From NCBI GenBank assembly GCA_963772445.1, contig CAVYXK010000017.1:682001-746000 (forward strand): a stretch of 64,000 nucleotides of DNA, in the 5' to 3' direction. Origin of the DNA: CAVYXK01 sp963772445. Its GTDB lineage: Bacteria > Pseudomonadota > Alphaproteobacteria > Acetobacterales > Acetobacteraceae. Below the pieces are notes generated by a model. The model saw only the letters and a list, made by a program, of their open reading frames with translations, ran no database searches and had not been told where the DNA came from. The first letter of the stretch is position 1. Each line of letters opens with the position of its first letter. The position numbers and the translations under genes were made by a program. Shown here in pieces: positions 16,865 through 26,157 of the stretch.

Positions 16865-18265
16865 ATGCCGCTGTGGATGCCCTGGTGGAATGCGATTTGG
16901 CTGCTGCGTCCGGCGTTCTCGCGTCTGCGCACCTTCCTGTGGTTCGCCACGGCCGTGGCAGGCTTCACAGTGCGGACGGAACTGCTGGGCGTAACCAGCC
17001 TCGTGCGGGCGCTGAAGCTCGAAGCCCGCTTCTACAACAAGCTCGTCGATCACTTTCACAGCCCCGCCGTGAAGCTCGATCGGCTCGCGGCGCTGTGGAC
17101 CCAGGTGGTGCTGCGGCTATTCCCGCAGCCGCTGCGCATCAACGGACGGTGTGTCGTGGTCGGCGACGGCATCAAGATCACAAAGCGCGGGCGCAAGATG
17201 CCGGCGGTCAAACTCCTGCATCAGCAGTCCGAGTCGAACACCAAGCCCGAATTCATCATGGGACATTCCCTCCAGGCTGTGAGCGTCCTCGTTCAGGCCG
17301 CCGCCAGCGTCTTCGCCGTGCCGCTCGCCATGCGAATCCACGAAGGGTTGGTGTGGTCCAATCGCGATCGCCGCACCCTGCTCGACAAGATGCTTGCGCT
17401 CCTCGGGATCGTCGCCATCGCAGAACCCTTCTACTTCGTCGCCGACGCCTACTATGCCGCGCGCAAGATCGTCACCGGCCTGCTCGAGGAAAACAACCAC
17501 CTGGTCACGCGGGTGAAGTCCAACGCCGTCGCCTACACGGCTCACCAGCAGCACGGCCCGCGGAAGAGAGGTCGGCCCAGGGTCTACGGCCGGAAGGTCA
17601 AGCTCAAATCCCTGCTGGAAGACCCAAAGGGCTTCCAACAGGCCGAAAGTCCCGTCTACGGCGAGCACCAGGTGATCATCCAGTATCGGGTCCGCGACCT
17701 GCTATGGCGCCCGGCCGGTCAACTCGTGCGCTTCGTGGCGGTGCTTCATCCAGTAAGAGGCTCGTGCCTCCTGATGTGCACCGACACCTCTTTGGAGGCT
17801 ATCGAGATCATTCGCCTCTACGGTCTGCGTTTCAAGATCGAGCACACGTTCAAGCAGGCGGTGCGGCTGATCGGTTCGTTTACCTACCACTTCTGGATGT
17901 CCGACATGAAGCCGCTGCGCCGCCGCAGTGGCAATCAACATCTCCATCGTGAGTCGCTGGAATACCGCAACGCCGTCAAACGCAAGCTCCACGCCTACCA
18001 CGTCTTCATCCAGGCGGGTGTCGTCTGCCAGGGATTACTTCAGTATCTGGCCGTCGCCTTCCCTCAGCTCGTCTGGAATTCCTTCGGCTCCTGGCTGCGC
18101 ACCATTCGGCCCGGCATCCCGCCCTCGGAGCTGGTCGTGGCCAATGCCCTGCGCCAGAGCCTGCCGGAATTTCTCTTGAATGCCACCCCGAGCAACACCT
18201 TCGCGAAATTCGTCATCGAACGACAGGACACCAATAAAATGGAGGCCTTCCGCCTAGCCTCCTGA
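16865..18265 (+). CDS. DDE transposase of the 2.2-kb IS, copy 2
   Basis: 466 residues, intact, with about ten substitutions against copy 1 (for example ITKRGRK for IPKRGRK near the first catalytic Asp, and AEPFYF for PEPFYF). All catalytic motifs are kept. The stop is 33 bp from the right end. Confidence 0.8.
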   Translation: MPLWMPWWNAIWLLRPAFSRLRTFLWFATAVAGFTVRTELLGVTSLVRALKLEARFYNKLVDHFHSPAVKLDRLAALWTQVVLRLFPQPLRINGRCVVVGDGIKITKRGRKMPAVKLLHQQSESNTKPEFIMGHSLQAVSVLVQAAASVFAVPLAMRIHEGLVWSNRDRRTLLDKMLALLGIVAIAEPFYFVADAYYAARKIVTGLLEENNHLVTRVKSNAVAYTAHQQHGPRKRGRPRVYGRKVKLKSLLEDPKGFQQAESPVYGEHQVIIQYRVRDLLWRPAGQLVRFVAVLHPVRGSCLLMCTDTSLEAIEIIRLYGLRFKIEHTFKQAVRLIGSFTYHFWMSDMKPLRRRSGNQHLHRESLEYRNAVKRKLHAYHVFIQAGVVCQGLLQYLAVAFPQLVWNSFGSWLRTIRPGIPPSELVVANALRQSLPEFLLNATPSNTFAKFVIERQDTNKMEAFRLAS

Positions 18266-18298
18266 GCCGAAATTCCTCCGGAACTCTGGACTCGCGAG

Positions 18299-18412
18299 TT
18301 ATCTTCTTGCTGGGAAACATGTCCACCAAGTCGGATCCGGCGTGGTCGCCTCTCGGGATGCCCACCACGGCGTCTTTCGCATGGTAAGCTCGCGCAACCG
18401 GAACGCGACCAT
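18299..18412 (-). pseudogene. 5' stub of a riboswitch-controlled gene, truncated by the IS
   Basis: Downstream of the cobalamin riboswitch on the minus strand, an ATG at 18410-18412 opens 37 codons (MVAFRLRELTMRKTPWWASR...) that run into the end of IS copy 2 at 18298. A second frame through the same DNA (VARAYHAKDAVVGIPRGDHA) is equally open. Neither is long enough to identify. The original gene body is not in the window. Confidence 0.35.
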
Positions 18413-18454
18413 TCCAGTGCAACTCGACCAAAATGAAATTCCGGGTGCCCCTGG

Positions 18455-18632
18455 TGCGCATTGCACCGGAGCTTTCGGCTGCTCGCCTTCCCAGACCGAT
18501 ACGGTCCAGTGGCTTGCCCGGGCGGTGTGAGACCCGAACGTGTCGCTCACAGTTGCGGGAGCAGCCATCGACTTGCCCCGGACCGTTATGGGGCGGGAGC
18601 GCAGGGTGTTCCCTATTAACCCACTTGAGCGG
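18455..18632 (-). ncRNA. cobalamin (B12) riboswitch, minus strand
   Basis: Reading the minus strand from 18632 downward the conserved core appears in order: GGTTAATAGGGAAC, GCTGCTCCCGCAACTGTGAG, a 30-base variable arm, GCCACTGG, then GGGAAGGCG. These are the family hallmarks of the AdoCbl/cobalamin riboswitch. The usual 3' B12-box is less clear (CAGCCGAAAGCTCCGG). A hairpin GGTGC-AATGC-GCACC follows at about 18451-18467 and may be the expression platform. In this class ligand binding usually lowers expression of cobalamin synthesis or transport genes. The target gene has been cut off by the IS at 18298. Confidence 0.85.
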
Positions 18633-18843
18633 GACCGTCGGACATAATCTTAGGAATGGATCGTCTCACGGCACAAGCGTCGGACTATGCAGGAGGTCCG
18701 ATAGGTCATGCGCCTTTAGCTGACGAACCGTACGGTCGCGAACGTCTGCTTAATACCAGCCGCCCGGCTCGTTGACTCGAACGTGATTTGGTGCGGCTCG
18801 GAGCGGTACAATTCGGCGTCCCCGTTGGACGGAGGGGACAGCG

Positions 18844-19914
18844 ATGACCGTAGCGATCACCCGTTTGGAGCGATCGGCGGCTGATCTGCGAGAGGCGGCG
18901 GCGGCCACTCGAGACGCCAAAGCGGCACGTCGGATGCTGGCGATGGCGTTGCTGCTGGAAGGCTGGTCGCGGGAAGCCGCGGCGGAGGCGTGTGCGATGG
19001 ACCGCCAGACGTTGCGTGACTGGGTACATCGCTACAACAAGTCCGGGCTGGATGGCCTGTCCGACCGACCGTGCCGCCGCGGTCCGCCGCCCCGCTTATC
19101 GCCCGAGCAACAGGCCAAGGTGGTGGAATGGGTGCAACAGGGGCCCGACCTTGAGCGGGACGGCGTGGTACGTTGGCGCTGCATCGACCTGCGGCAGCGG
19201 ATCAAGGATGAGTTTGGCGTCGAGCTGCACGAGCGCAGTGTCGGCAAGCTGCTGCGCCGGCTGAAGTTCACCCGGCTGCAGCCGCGTCCCTATCATCCGA
19301 AGAAGGATGCCGCCGCGCAAGAGGCATTCAAGAAGGAGTTCGCCAGCCAGGTGGCCGAGGTTGTGCCAGCCGCTGCCGCCGGCAAGCCGCTGGAGATCTG
19401 GTTCGGCGACGAAGCCCGTGTCGGTCAGAAGGGCACGCTGACCTACGTCTGGGCGCGACGTGGCTCGCGCCCGGCGGCGGTTCGCGATAACCGCCATGAC
19501 TCCGCCTATATCTTCGGCGCCGTTTGCCCCGAGCGCAGCATCGGCGCTGCCATCATCATGTCGGCCGCCAACAGCGAGGCGATGGCCGAACATCTGAAGG
19601 AGATCAGCCTCCAGGTTGCCCCGGGGGCTCATGCTGTGTTGCTGGTCGATGGCGCTGGTTGGCATCAGCCGGGGCGCCGCCTGCCGGTGCCTGACAACAT
19701 CAGCCTGTTGCCGCTGCCAGCTTACTCGCCGGAGCTGAACCCGGTCGAGAACGTCTGGGAGTTCCTGCGCGGCAACTTTCTCAGCCACTGTGTCTGGGAC
19801 AGCTATGAAGCTATCCTCAAGGCATGTCGTAATGCCTGGAACAAACTGATGGCAATGCCCGAACAAATTGCCTCCCTCACCAGGCGCTCTTGGGCCAAAC
19901 CGGCCATCGCATAG
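18844..19914 (+). CDS. IS630-family transposase, copy 1
   Basis: 356 residues. The N-terminal HTH (AAEACAMDRQTLRDWVHRYN) is followed by the DDE domain: FGDEARVGQ, LLVDGAGWHQ and SPELNPVENVWEFLR carry the D, D and E. Identical to copy 2 except Lys66 for Glu. The C-terminus (RRSWAKPAIA) ends before an internal palindrome; the original family-type tail is left over downstream. Confidence 0.9.
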   Translation: MTVAITRLERSAADLREAAAATRDAKAARRMLAMALLLEGWSREAAAEACAMDRQTLRDWVHRYNKSGLDGLSDRPCRRGPPPRLSPEQQAKVVEWVQQGPDLERDGVVRWRCIDLRQRIKDEFGVELHERSVGKLLRRLKFTRLQPRPYHPKKDAAAQEAFKKEFASQVAEVVPAAAAGKPLEIWFGDEARVGQKGTLTYVWARRGSRPAAVRDNRHDSAYIFGAVCPERSIGAAIIMSAANSEAMAEHLKEISLQVAPGAHAVLLVDGAGWHQPGRRLPVPDNISLLPLPAYSPELNPVENVWEFLRGNFLSHCVWDSYEAILKACRNAWNKLMAMPEQIASLTRRSWAKPAIA

Positions 19915-20043
19915 TAAGGAAGAAAGCCTAACCACAGAGACACCGAGGCACGGAGCCTGACCCTTCTCGGTGTCTCTGTGCCGCTGTGGTTAAGCTTTTT
20001 CTTACCTCCGTCACGAAATCAGGGGGCCGTGTCTGAGACACCG

Positions 20044-20163
20044 ATGAGGTCATCCTCAGGGGCATGTCATGACGCCCGAAACAAACTCGCAGAACTTCCC
20101 GACCGCATCGTCTCCCTCGCCAGGCGCCCCTGGGTCAAACCAGTCATCGAACAGGGCGGCTGG
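20044..20163 (+). pseudogene. left-over IS630 transposase C-terminus inside the same element
   Basis: Frame reading ACHDARNKLAELPDRIVSLA then RRPWVKPVIEQGGWYN up to the inverted repeat. This is the usual C-terminus of IS630 transposases and is a diverged duplicate of the tail of the intact gene (NAWNKLMAMPEQIASLTRRS). A palindromic segment (19929-19995) separates the two. Confidence 0.6.
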
Positions 20164-20197
20164 TATAACTCATCCAATTTCCCAAAGCGGACGGTCC

Positions 20198-20303
20198 GGT
20201 CTCGTTAAGGGTTATCGAACGCCCCGGACACCTGCCGTCCGGACTGCTCGCTCGGTTCGTGCTCGGCAGGTGTCCGGGGCGTCCGATAACCCTTAACGAG
20301 ACC
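20198..20303. repeat. 106-bp near-perfect inverted repeat (hairpin or MITE-like)
   Basis: Two 40-base arms, 20198-20237 and 20264-20303, match with one mismatch around a 26-base centre. The outer ends read GGTCTCGTTAAGGG and CCCTTAACGAGACC. No gene inside. It starts 34 bp from the IS630 end. The rest of 20164-20510 holds nothing I recognise apart from the upstream region of the next gene. Confidence 0.8.
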
Positions 20304-20510
20304 AGTCATGGGACAGGTCCGCCGGGATTAAATCGGCGTTTTAGAATCTAAAGATAAGGTGGAGGCGCGAAAAACGTCTTTCGAGCCGCTAACCGGTACG
20401 AGGGAGTGGCTTCGGGCGCACGTCAACTGTCCTGGACTGCGTTTTGGCCCAGCTGGCGATTGCCGCGGGTGATCGGAAATGCGAGCTTCGCTCATATGTG
20501 AGGTGCGGCA

Positions 20511-21872
20511 ATGACCGATCGGGCTAACGAACCGAGGAGGCAGGCCCTGCCGACAGCAAGGGATCTGCCGGCATTCGCCGGTCGCCCGACACACGCGATT
20601 GCGCATCCGGCGTGGAGCGAGGCGCGCGAGACGGTGCTCGCTCTGGTCACAGCCGGCCCCGCCATGATCGTCGTGCTCGGGCCGCCCGGGACAGGCAAGA
20701 CGGCCTTGCTGCGCGACCTCGCGGCGACGTTTGGTGAACGAGGCCGGAGTGCCTGTCTGCTGGACTTCGGTGACAGCCCATTTGATGTCGGGCCGGCCGA
20801 AATTGTGTTGGTGGATGAAGCAGATCGAATGAGCGCGACGCGGCTCGACGAACTCCGCAGCCGCGGTGACGCGGCCATCATCCTCGCCGCACTGCCCGCC
20901 AGCGGAGAACGCTTCGCACCCTACCCCAATGTCACCGTCGTCCGGCTGTCGCCGCTCTCACCGCATGAGGCGCGCGCATTCCTGGTGGAGCGGCTGGCAC
21001 AACTGGGACTTCCGAACGACTGCCTCACCGAGGCAGCGTGGACGCAGCTCATCGCCTGTGGCCGCGGAGTGCCACGCCTGCTCCTGATCTTGCTCGGGCT
21101 CGCATTGTTCGTCGCCGGCGAGGAACAAGCCGAACGAGTGACCGACGCTCACGTCGAACAGGCCGTCGAGGCGAAGGGTGGCAGCACGGACGCCAGCACG
21201 GTCGAGCCCGGCCACACGGAAGCGAATCCCACACAATGCAGCATCGCCGAGACCACTCTCAAAAGGGGCACATCCGCGGAAACCGCATTGGACTGGATCA
21301 GCGAGGCGCCGCCCCATCGGTGGCGTAACCAGGTGGCGGCGACAGCGTTCGCCGCGGTGTATCTCGTTGCCGTGGCGATGCTGCTGACCTGGGTCCATGC
21401 GCACATGAACGAGCGAACCGCGTCTGGACCCGACGCACCGAAGGTTATCCAAACGACCCCGGCGGCGGGTCATGGGCTGGCGCAGGAAACTAGCGGTTCG
21501 CATTCGGTCAGCGATGCACCTGCCTCAGCGATGATTCCGACTCCAATTCTTGTTCCCGAGATCGCGACCGCCAGCGCCCAGCCTGACCCGGCATCGTCGG
21601 CAAGCGCAGCATCGTTTCAAAAACAACCGACCACGACGAGTCGACTACCCGCCGTCGCAGTCGCAACCCAGCCGTTTGGCGCGAATGTGTCGGCCCCGGC
21701 CTGGGCTGCCGATCATCCCCTACGCTGCCGCGACGGCAACTGGACGTGGGATACGTGCCGCGCCCATCCCAGACGCGTTGTTTGGCATCGGGTCCGACGC
21801 TGCTTCATCGCTCTCGGTAATCTTTGCCTCGGTGCCTCGTATCATTACGTGCGCGTCAAAGTTAGAGCCTGA
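20511..21872 (+). CDS. membrane-anchored AAA ATPase, ExeA/GspA-like
   Basis: 453 residues. Walker A GPPGTGKT at 57-64, Walker B EIVLVDEADR at 97-106, and a sensor-like VVRLSPLSPHEARAFLVERL resemble the ATPase domain of ExeA/GspA-type proteins. A single membrane segment follows at about 275-297 (FAAVYLVAVAMLLTWVHAHM), then a long Ser/Pro/Ala-rich periplasmic-type linker and a C-terminal Cys/Trp cluster (LRCRDGNWTWDTCRAHPRRV). This cytoplasmic ATPase / membrane / periplasmic layout is that of ExeA, which helps insert secretin or pilus parts, but no secretion genes are near, so its job here is unknown. It is isolated between mobile DNA. Confidence 0.65.
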   Translation: MTDRANEPRRQALPTARDLPAFAGRPTHAIAHPAWSEARETVLALVTAGPAMIVVLGPPGTGKTALLRDLAATFGERGRSACLLDFGDSPFDVGPAEIVLVDEADRMSATRLDELRSRGDAAIILAALPASGERFAPYPNVTVVRLSPLSPHEARAFLVERLAQLGLPNDCLTEAAWTQLIACGRGVPRLLLILLGLALFVAGEEQAERVTDAHVEQAVEAKGGSTDASTVEPGHTEANPTQCSIAETTLKRGTSAETALDWISEAPPHRWRNQVAATAFAAVYLVAVAMLLTWVHAHMNERTASGPDAPKVIQTTPAAGHGLAQETSGSHSVSDAPASAMIPTPILVPEIATASAQPDPASSASAASFQKQPTTTSRLPAVAVATQPFGANVSAPAWAADHPLRCRDGNWTWDTCRAHPRRVVWHRVRRCFIALGNLCLGASYHYVRVKVRA

Positions 21873-22007
21873 GTTATGCCGATATCTCGCATCAGCGTCG
21901 CTCATCGGGTACTCCCGGATTTCCCGGATGAACGACAATACAGTTGTACGAATCGGCCGCATCTGCCATGAATATCAACATGTTGCGTTGATCATGGTGG
22001 TGGGTGC

Positions 22008-23007
22008 ATGGAACACCCAGCGGGTGAATCGGTTGATGGCGCTCTGCGGGTCGATTTCGACCGCCGCCTTAAGCTGGAATTCCACGGCAGCCGCATCACT
22101 TCCGATGCCGGCATCCTGGTCCATCGAGAACTGGATGACACGCTCGGCCTCACTGATCTCGCGGGTGCGGTGTTGTCGGAGTGCCGCCGTGGCAAGAACA
22201 CCCGCCACTTGCTGACTGGGTTGTTTCGCCGGTCGGTGTTCGGTCGTCTCGCCGGCTATGAGGATGTGAACGACGCTGATCGCCTGGCGCACGATCCGGC
22301 CATGCGCGCCGTAGTGGACCGCGGCGGGTTGGATCGTCGTGCCGCCTCGACGAGTCAGATGGGCCGCTTCGAGACGGCTTGGCTGACCAGTGACGCGAAC
22401 CTCGCTGCATTGACTGATCTGTCCGGTGCGTGGATTGATCGTGTGCACGCGTGCAACCTGCAGACGACGATCGTGCTCGGAATGGACAGCAGTGTCAGTG
22501 AAACCCATGGCGCACAGGAAGGCACCGCTATAACGGCCATTTCGCCTGCATGTGCTACCATCCGCTGTTCGTGTTCAACCAGTTTGGCGATTTGGAACGC
22601 TGCGCGCTGCGGCCGGGCAACGTGCACAGCGCCGATGGCTGGCGCGATGTGCTGGAGCCGGTGGTGGCGCGTTACCGGCACAAGATGAAGCGCCGCTACT
22701 TTCGGGGCGATGCCGCCTTCGCCAACCCCGAGGTCTACGAATTGCTGGAGGTGGAAGGCTACAAATACACCATCCGGCTGCCCGCCAATTCGGTGTTGCA
22801 GGACCGCATCGGCTGGCTGCTGAAGCGTCCGCTGGGCCGCCCGCCGCATGAGGTACGCCGCTATTACGCCAGCTTCCGCTACCAAGCCGGGTCATGGATC
22901 AAGCCCCGTCGGGTGGTGGCCAAGGTCGAGTGGCATCCGGGTGAACTGTATCCCCGGGTCGGATTCATTGTGACCAACATGACGCGCCCGGCCGAGCGGG
23001 TGGTGAT
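22008..23007 (+). pseudogene. IS1380-family transposase, frameshifted and 3'-truncated
   Basis: Starts MEHPAGESVDGALRVDFDRR; TSDAGILVHRELDDTLGL and DSSVSETHGAQEG are typical of IS1380 transposases. The frame changes near 22525 (GAQEGTA to CMCYHPLFVFNQFGDLERCA) and continues to the TNMTRPAERVV segment at 23007, where it breaks off before the last catalytic Glu region. It is a different IS from the two IS1380-family copies further right. Confidence 0.75.
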
Positions 23008-23226
23008 ATCTGGCTGTCAGCAGGAGACGTGCGTCCCGATGCAGGCTTACGAGGCCAGACTCTCGCTCACACAGCGATCGTCGACCAATCGGCAAGGCTC
23101 CAGCTGGTCCCGCTGGCGTCTAGCCGTTGCAGAATGCTCGGATTGGTGGCTATCCTGCCTTCCGGCGCCGGCATTGGCCGTTCATCGGGGGAATCCTGGC
23201 TCAGACGTGTTGTGTTTCGGTTGTAG
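23008..23226 (+). pseudogene. possible C-terminal remnant of an MhpA-type flavin monooxygenase
   Basis: A frame reading SAGDVRPDAGLRGQTLAHTA, then IVDQSARLQLVPLASSRC and a stop at 23226. The pattern resembles the thioredoxin-like tail of FAD-dependent aromatic hydroxylases. The position just before a ring-cleavage dioxygenase fits. The resemblance is weak and the FAD domain is absent. Confidence 0.3.
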
Positions 23227-23378
23227 CGCTTTTGTCCGACCGCGCCCCAAAACCATACCCATCTAGGTGCGACTGTGGTCTGCGCCGGCGCCTCGTGGTT
23301 CGGGGTGACGCGGCGCGGGGTCCCGCAGAAACCGTCGATTAAGCGCGGCCACTTGGGCGCGATTGTTAGGAACATCAA

Positions 23379-24414
23379 ATGTCGAAGCAGGAAATATCAG
23401 GACAAAAGATGGAAATCCAGGCGCTCGGGTACCTTGGCATCGGGTACTACGAAGCTCGATGACTGGTCGGACTTCGCGACGGGCTGGCTCGGCATGCAGG
23501 CGGTGGATCGCGGCGCCGCCGTACGGGCGTTCCGAATGGACGATCGGAAGCAACGCCTGGTCGTCGATCGTGCCATGCCGGAGGGTCAGCGCTATTTCGG
23601 CTGGGAGGTCCCGAACGCAACGGCACTGGATACGCTTGCAGCGCGGCTGGAGCGCGCGGGCGTGGAGGTGCGCCGAGAACCCACTGCGCTCGCCGACCAG
23701 CGCTGCGTGAGCGAGCTGATCTCGTTTGCCGATCCGGCGGGCAACCGGCTGGAGGCGTTTCACGGTGCGCAGATTGCCGATGAACCGTTCCGCCCCGCTC
23801 GCAGTATTTCCGGCTTCCGCACCGGGCCGCTCGGCATGGGGCACGCGGTGCTGATGGTGCCGAGCATGGCCACGGCGCTGCCGTTCTATCGCGACCTGCT
23901 GGGGTTCCGCATCAGCGACTACATCAACGCGCCGATCTGCGCCTATTTCCTGCATGTCAATCCGCGGCATCACAGCCTGGCGCTGTTCGAAGCTGGCAGG
24001 AGCGGCATGCATCATCTGATGGTGGAGTTGTTTTCGTTCGACGACGTGGGACAGGGCTATGACATCGCGCTTGGCGAGCGGGAGCGGATCGTGGCGACGC
24101 TCGGGCGGCATCCGAATGATCTTGTTACCTCGTTCTATGTGCGCACGCCGTCCGACATATTGGTGGAATACGGGTGGGGCGGGCGCGAAGTGGATGATGC
24201 CACCTGGCAGCCGTCGGAGATGAGCAGCGTCGCCAGCTTCTGGGGACACCACGGGCTGTTCAGCTCGATCGGGCGTGATGGACCGCCGCCGGATCATCCG
24301 CCGCCTGCCGCGCCGACGGAGACACGCCGCGCACCGCTGCAGGTCATGGACGGGAACTATCAGCGGATGAGCGGCGTGTGTCCGTGGTGGGATTCCGTCA
24401 GCAGGCAGGCATAG
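23379..24414 (+). pseudogene. type I extradiol ring-cleavage dioxygenase, frameshift near the N-terminus
   Basis: ATG at 23379 sits behind TTAGGA and reads MSKQEISGQKMEIQALGYLG before the frame changes near 23446; the rest (TTKLDDWSDFATGWLGMQAV onward) is open to 24414. The vicinal-oxygen-chelate fold repeats are clear. The Fe(II) ligands of the BphC family are recognisable: His in MGHAVLMV, His in MHHLMVELF and Glu in DILVEYGWG. The enzyme would cleave a catechol-type ring next to the two hydroxyls. Total length about 345 residues is on the long side; the tail after GWGGREVD is Pro-rich. Part of a decayed aromatic degradation cluster. Confidence 0.75.
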
Positions 24415-24477
24415 GCACGTTAATGACAGGCCCGGCCGCGAACGGCCCGCGGCTGCTCACCTGCAAAGGAACCTCCA

Positions 24478-25017
24478 ATGACGGACAAAAGCCCAAGCTC
24501 CGTTGAAGAGCGTCTTCGTGTAATCGAGGACAAGTTGGCAATCTACGAGCTGATCGCCTCGCATCCGCCGAGCGCAGATACCGCGTATGCCGAATACACG
24601 GCGTCGGTGTATCTTGAGGAAGGCGTCTTCGATCGAGGTCCGGGTTTGGAGGGAGCGGAGGGCGTCGATGCGATCGCCGCCTTCATCCTCAAGCCTGCCC
24701 ACGAAGAAGCGATCCGTGGCGGGCTTGCCCATTTCGCTGGGCTGCCGCTGATCGACCTGCGCGGCGACAATGCCATCGTGACCTCTTATCTGCTGATCCT
24801 GCATCTTGATCACCAGGGCGCGTCACGCGAGCTACCCAATCACGGAAGCTCCAGCGGGTATCGGATCCATCGGGCCGTGGTGAATCGCTGGGAGCTTGAG
24901 CGTCACGACAGCCGCTGGAAAATCCGACGCCGGACGCTCCTTCCGGTCGATGGATCGGATGCACCGCGCGAATTGCTATCCCACGGCCTTACGGATGTTC
25001 TCAATGCTGCAATCTGA
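24478..25017 (+). CDS. NTF2-like / SnoaL-type protein
   Basis: 179 residues from an ATG with AAGGAACCTCC before it. The fold is of the NTF2/SnoaL_4 type: an N-terminal helix (VEERLRVIEDKLAIYELIAS), then YTASVYLEEGVFDRGPGLEG and FAGLPLIDLRGDNAIVTSYL. Such proteins act as small isomerases, dehydratases or subunits of ring-hydroxylating enzymes. It follows the extradiol dioxygenase by 63 bp on the same strand, so a role in the same aromatic pathway is likely but unproven. Confidence 0.65.
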   Translation: MTDKSPSSVEERLRVIEDKLAIYELIASHPPSADTAYAEYTASVYLEEGVFDRGPGLEGAEGVDAIAAFILKPAHEEAIRGGLAHFAGLPLIDLRGDNAIVTSYLLILHLDHQGASRELPNHGSSSGYRIHRAVVNRWELERHDSRWKIRRRTLLPVDGSDAPRELLSHGLTDVLNAAI

Positions 25018-26153
25018 AATTCAGTTTACGGGCAAAGGACGCACGACGTGACTGACACGACGGAAACGAACCGCCGCTTTCTCAGGGCACTGTTCAGTAC
25101 CGATTGCGAGCGACAGGGATCATCGTAGAGGTCAGTGCCGCGGATCGTGCTGCTGACGGCCGACGGCGGGAGTCAGGGCAGCGCCTTTAGGAATTCTCTG
25201 ACGACCGCCGCGGAATTGTCCGATGCGAGTTGGAAGAAAGTGCCGTACTTCTGCTTACGGTCAGCCGACATCTTCAAAGTCATCGCTGAACGTCCGAAAT
25301 GGGCGCACAGCGGACCTCAGTGTGGCCAGACCTCTACGTCGGCTTACCACCCGAGCGGTAGCCCGAACGGGCCACGATGAGCAACGCCATTCTTTTATCG
25401 GCCGAGGAGCAGGAGCGGGTCCTTTCCACGCCAGCGCCTCGAGCCTGATGTCGGCACCCTCTATGTCCTCGCCAACCGCTACAACACCCTGGCCAAGATC
25501 GGTTTCATCCGGAATGGCACGCCGTACGTACGGGCTGTCGCCGGAACTCGGGGCTTACTCGCCGTCGCGTACTGATCCGACAGGCGCCGCGAAGGTGTCG
25601 GCTTCTGTCGCCTTTCCGTTGATGATCTGGCTCTGATCCGCTGCGACGCCTGGTGCAACGAACTCGATGCGCAGCAGGTTGATGCCGTCTTCCCCGCATC
25701 TGCGCGCGTCTGGCGGAGAAGGCCGCCGTCGACGTCAGCGCGCTGGTAAGCCAGCTTCAGCTGATCACCATGACCTGCGGCACCAGGGACAAATACAACG
25801 CGCTCATTCGACATTTGCGCCCGGCGCTCGTGACGAAAGAGAGGGCACGCATCGTGCGCGGCATCGGCGCCGGCGGCACGAACTGCTCGGCCACGTTCTG
25901 CGGACTCGAGCAGCTCAATGTGCTGGCCGCGACGACCAGGGGGGCAAGACGACGCATCGGGGACCTCCCAACCCGAGCCGAGCGCCAACTCGGCAAGAAA
26001 GGCAAGCCGTACCCTCGGTCGGTGAAGTCCTGCAGGTTGAGCTGTTATAAGTCCAAGCGGCGTTGAAACTGGCAGGGGGGGCTTCGCCTGGAGCAGGGGA
26101 GAGGTTCGGTGCCCTCTCAGTGCGCCGGCCGAAGGACACTCGATGACGGCGGC
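25018..26153. other. decayed coding debris, not identified
   Basis: After the NTF2-like gene a GTG at about 25048 opens a short frame (TDTTETNRRFLRALFSTDCE) that stops at 25125. From about 25377 to 26050 several frames interleave (MSNAILLSAEEQERVLSTP; YVLANRYNTLAKIGFIRNGT; ALIRCDAWCNELDAQQVDAV; KYNALIRHLRPALVTKERAR), which together look like one gene broken by several indels and stops. I cannot name it. Confidence 0.4.
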
Positions 26154-26157
26154 CTAG

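Larger units (their letters stand above)
16066..18298. mobile_element. 2,233-bp insertion sequence with two divergent passenger genes, copy 2
   Basis: Same length and gene content as copy 1 and joined to it head-to-tail with no base between CTCGCGAG of copy 1 and CTCGAGAG of copy 2. The copies differ at scattered positions, so this is not a fresh duplication. Confidence 0.85.
18756..20163 (+). mobile_element. IS630-family element, copy 1 (1,408 bp)
   Basis: Ends CCAGCCGCCC and GGGCGGCTGG, flanked by TA on both sides (18754-18755 and 20164-20165), the target duplication of IS630-family elements. A second copy of the same length is at 47345-48752 with three or so base differences. Confidence 0.9.
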
